Source: Spirosomataceae bacterium
GTDB lineage: Bacteria > Bacteroidota > Bacteroidia > Cytophagales > Spirosomataceae
Reading direction: 5' to 3'
Assembly: GCA_030731175.1 (NCBI GenBank)
Contig: JANQUM010000209.1
Location: 1-5,757, forward strand
DNA length: 5,757 nt
Below the pieces are notes generated by a model. The model did not search any database. It was given only the letters and a program-made list of their open reading frames with translations, and was not told where the DNA came from. Within the stretch, counting starts at the first letter, position 1. Each line of letters begins with the position of its first letter. Both the position numbers and the translations under genes were made by a program. Below, piece after piece: positions 5,341 to 5,757 of the stretch.

Positions 5341-5691
5341 ATGCTAACCCTATACGGAATACCAAATTGTAACACAGTAAAAAAAGCCCGCACGTGGCTG
5401 CAAGAAAATAACGTTGCGTACGAATTTCACGACTACAAAAAGCAAGGAATTGATGCCGAGAAAATCGAAAACTGGATGACCCAACAACCATGGGAAAAAC
5501 TGGTAAACCGAGCCGGAATGACCTACCGTAAATTATCAGACCAAGAAAAAGCTGCAATCAACGATAACGCAAGTGCTACCAAATTGATGATAGAAAAAAC
5601 CTCCGTTATCAAACGCCCGATTGTAGAAAAAGACGGAAACATCGTAGCTTTAGGCTTCAAAGAAGATGAGTATCAGACGTTATTTAGTTGA
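5341..5691 (+). CDS. ArsC-like / YffB-Spx family thioredoxin-fold protein
   Basis: 116 residues, the usual size of this family. The start is taken at MLTLYGIPNCNTVKKAR, where homology begins; an in-frame ATG at 5212 would add 43 residues without family resemblance and would run through the hairpin and repeats. The N-terminal motif YGIPNCNTVKKARTWL has a single cysteine, C10, without the second cysteine of a CxxC site. EFHDYKKQGID (28-38) and KRPIVEKDG (91-99), with R92 and P93 near the active site, are typical of the ArsC fold (PF03960). The subgroup closest to this pattern is YffB, a cytoplasmic protein annotated as arsenate reductase-like but without proven arsenate activity; some relatives use glutathione, and Spx is a transcription regulator. 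No ars operon genes (arsR, arsB/acr3) are nearby, so arsenic resistance is not supported. Codon content resembles the neighbouring genes. Confidence 0.88.
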   Translation: MLTLYGIPNCNTVKKARTWLQENNVAYEFHDYKKQGIDAEKIENWMTQQPWEKLVNRAGMTYRKLSDQEKAAINDNASATKLMIEKTSVIKRPIVEKDGNIVALGFKEDEYQTLFS

Positions 5692-5713
5692 AGTTGTTTG
5701 TAACCCGCACGTT

Positions 5714-5748
5714 CCCTTAACCCTTAACCTTTAACCTTTAACCTTTCA
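5714..5748. repeat. heptanucleotide tandem repeat (CCYTTAA)n
   Basis: Five consecutive 7-base units: CCCTTAA, CCCTTAA, CCTTTAA, CCTTTAA and a degenerate CCTTTCA. The array begins 22 bases after the ArsC-like stop and ends 4 bases before an ATG at 5753 that may be the next gene's start (only five bases of it are visible). Being seven bases long, the unit is not codon-sized, and the array is outside any recognised gene. Confidence 0.8.
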
Positions 5749-5757
5749 AAACATGCA

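Noticed and set aside
5339..5557. 72-codon minus-strand frame over the ArsC-like gene
   Set aside because: Antisense shadow of a conserved gene with no domain of its own.
1..5757. A new multi-gene system, mobile element, CRISPR array, tRNA or rRNA
   Set aside because: No transposase, integrase, spaced repeats, cloverleaf or rRNA-like sequence was found, and the genes belong to unrelated, well-known families arranged as single units.

Overview
The window looks like ordinary chromosomal DNA of a Bacteroidota bacterium, most likely from the Cytophagales/Spirosomataceae side. Four things support this. Starts lack Shine-Dalgarno sequences and sit behind A/T-rich leaders. Two genes have a good match to the Bacteroidota -7 promoter element TAnnTTTG. 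A DUF2911 lipid-free secreted protein is present. A secreted esterase ends in a 'coathanger stack'-like tail closing with Gly-Cys-X, a tail type I associate with secreted Cytophagales proteins. This placement is inference from gene style; no rRNA or other marker is present.

Layout from left to right: (1) the last 57 codons of a beta-propeller lactonase of the 6-phosphogluconolactonase family (to 176, + strand); (2) an ArgD-type acetyl/succinylornithine aminotransferase (276-1406, +); (3) a secreted DUF2911 protein with a helical, TPR-like tail (1461-2282, +), ending at a strong hairpin shared with (4) a small CsbD-family stress protein (2356-2550, -); (5) a secreted SGNH/sialate O-acetylesterase-like protein with a C-terminal sorting-type domain (2762-4273, +), with an elaborate promoter and leader; (6) TatC, the twin-arginine translocase core (4327-5190, -), convergent with the esterase; (7) an ArsC-like/YffB-type small thioredoxin-fold protein (5341-5691, +), divergent from tatC; (8) a heptanucleotide tandem repeat just before a probable next start codon at the right edge.

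The genes do not form one pathway. They are mostly single-gene units: sugar lactone hydrolysis, arginine biosynthesis, envelope/secreted proteins, stress response and protein export. I see no transposase, integrase, CRISPR, phage, toxin-antitoxin or defence gene, and no convincing new multi-gene system. The more interesting signals are non-coding: stacked inverted repeats around the esterase promoter, a hairpin plus an 11-bp direct repeat in the tatC/arsC-like divergent region, and the heptamer array at the right end. Among the proteins, the changed cofactor-site motif of the aminotransferase and the modular esterase deserve a look.
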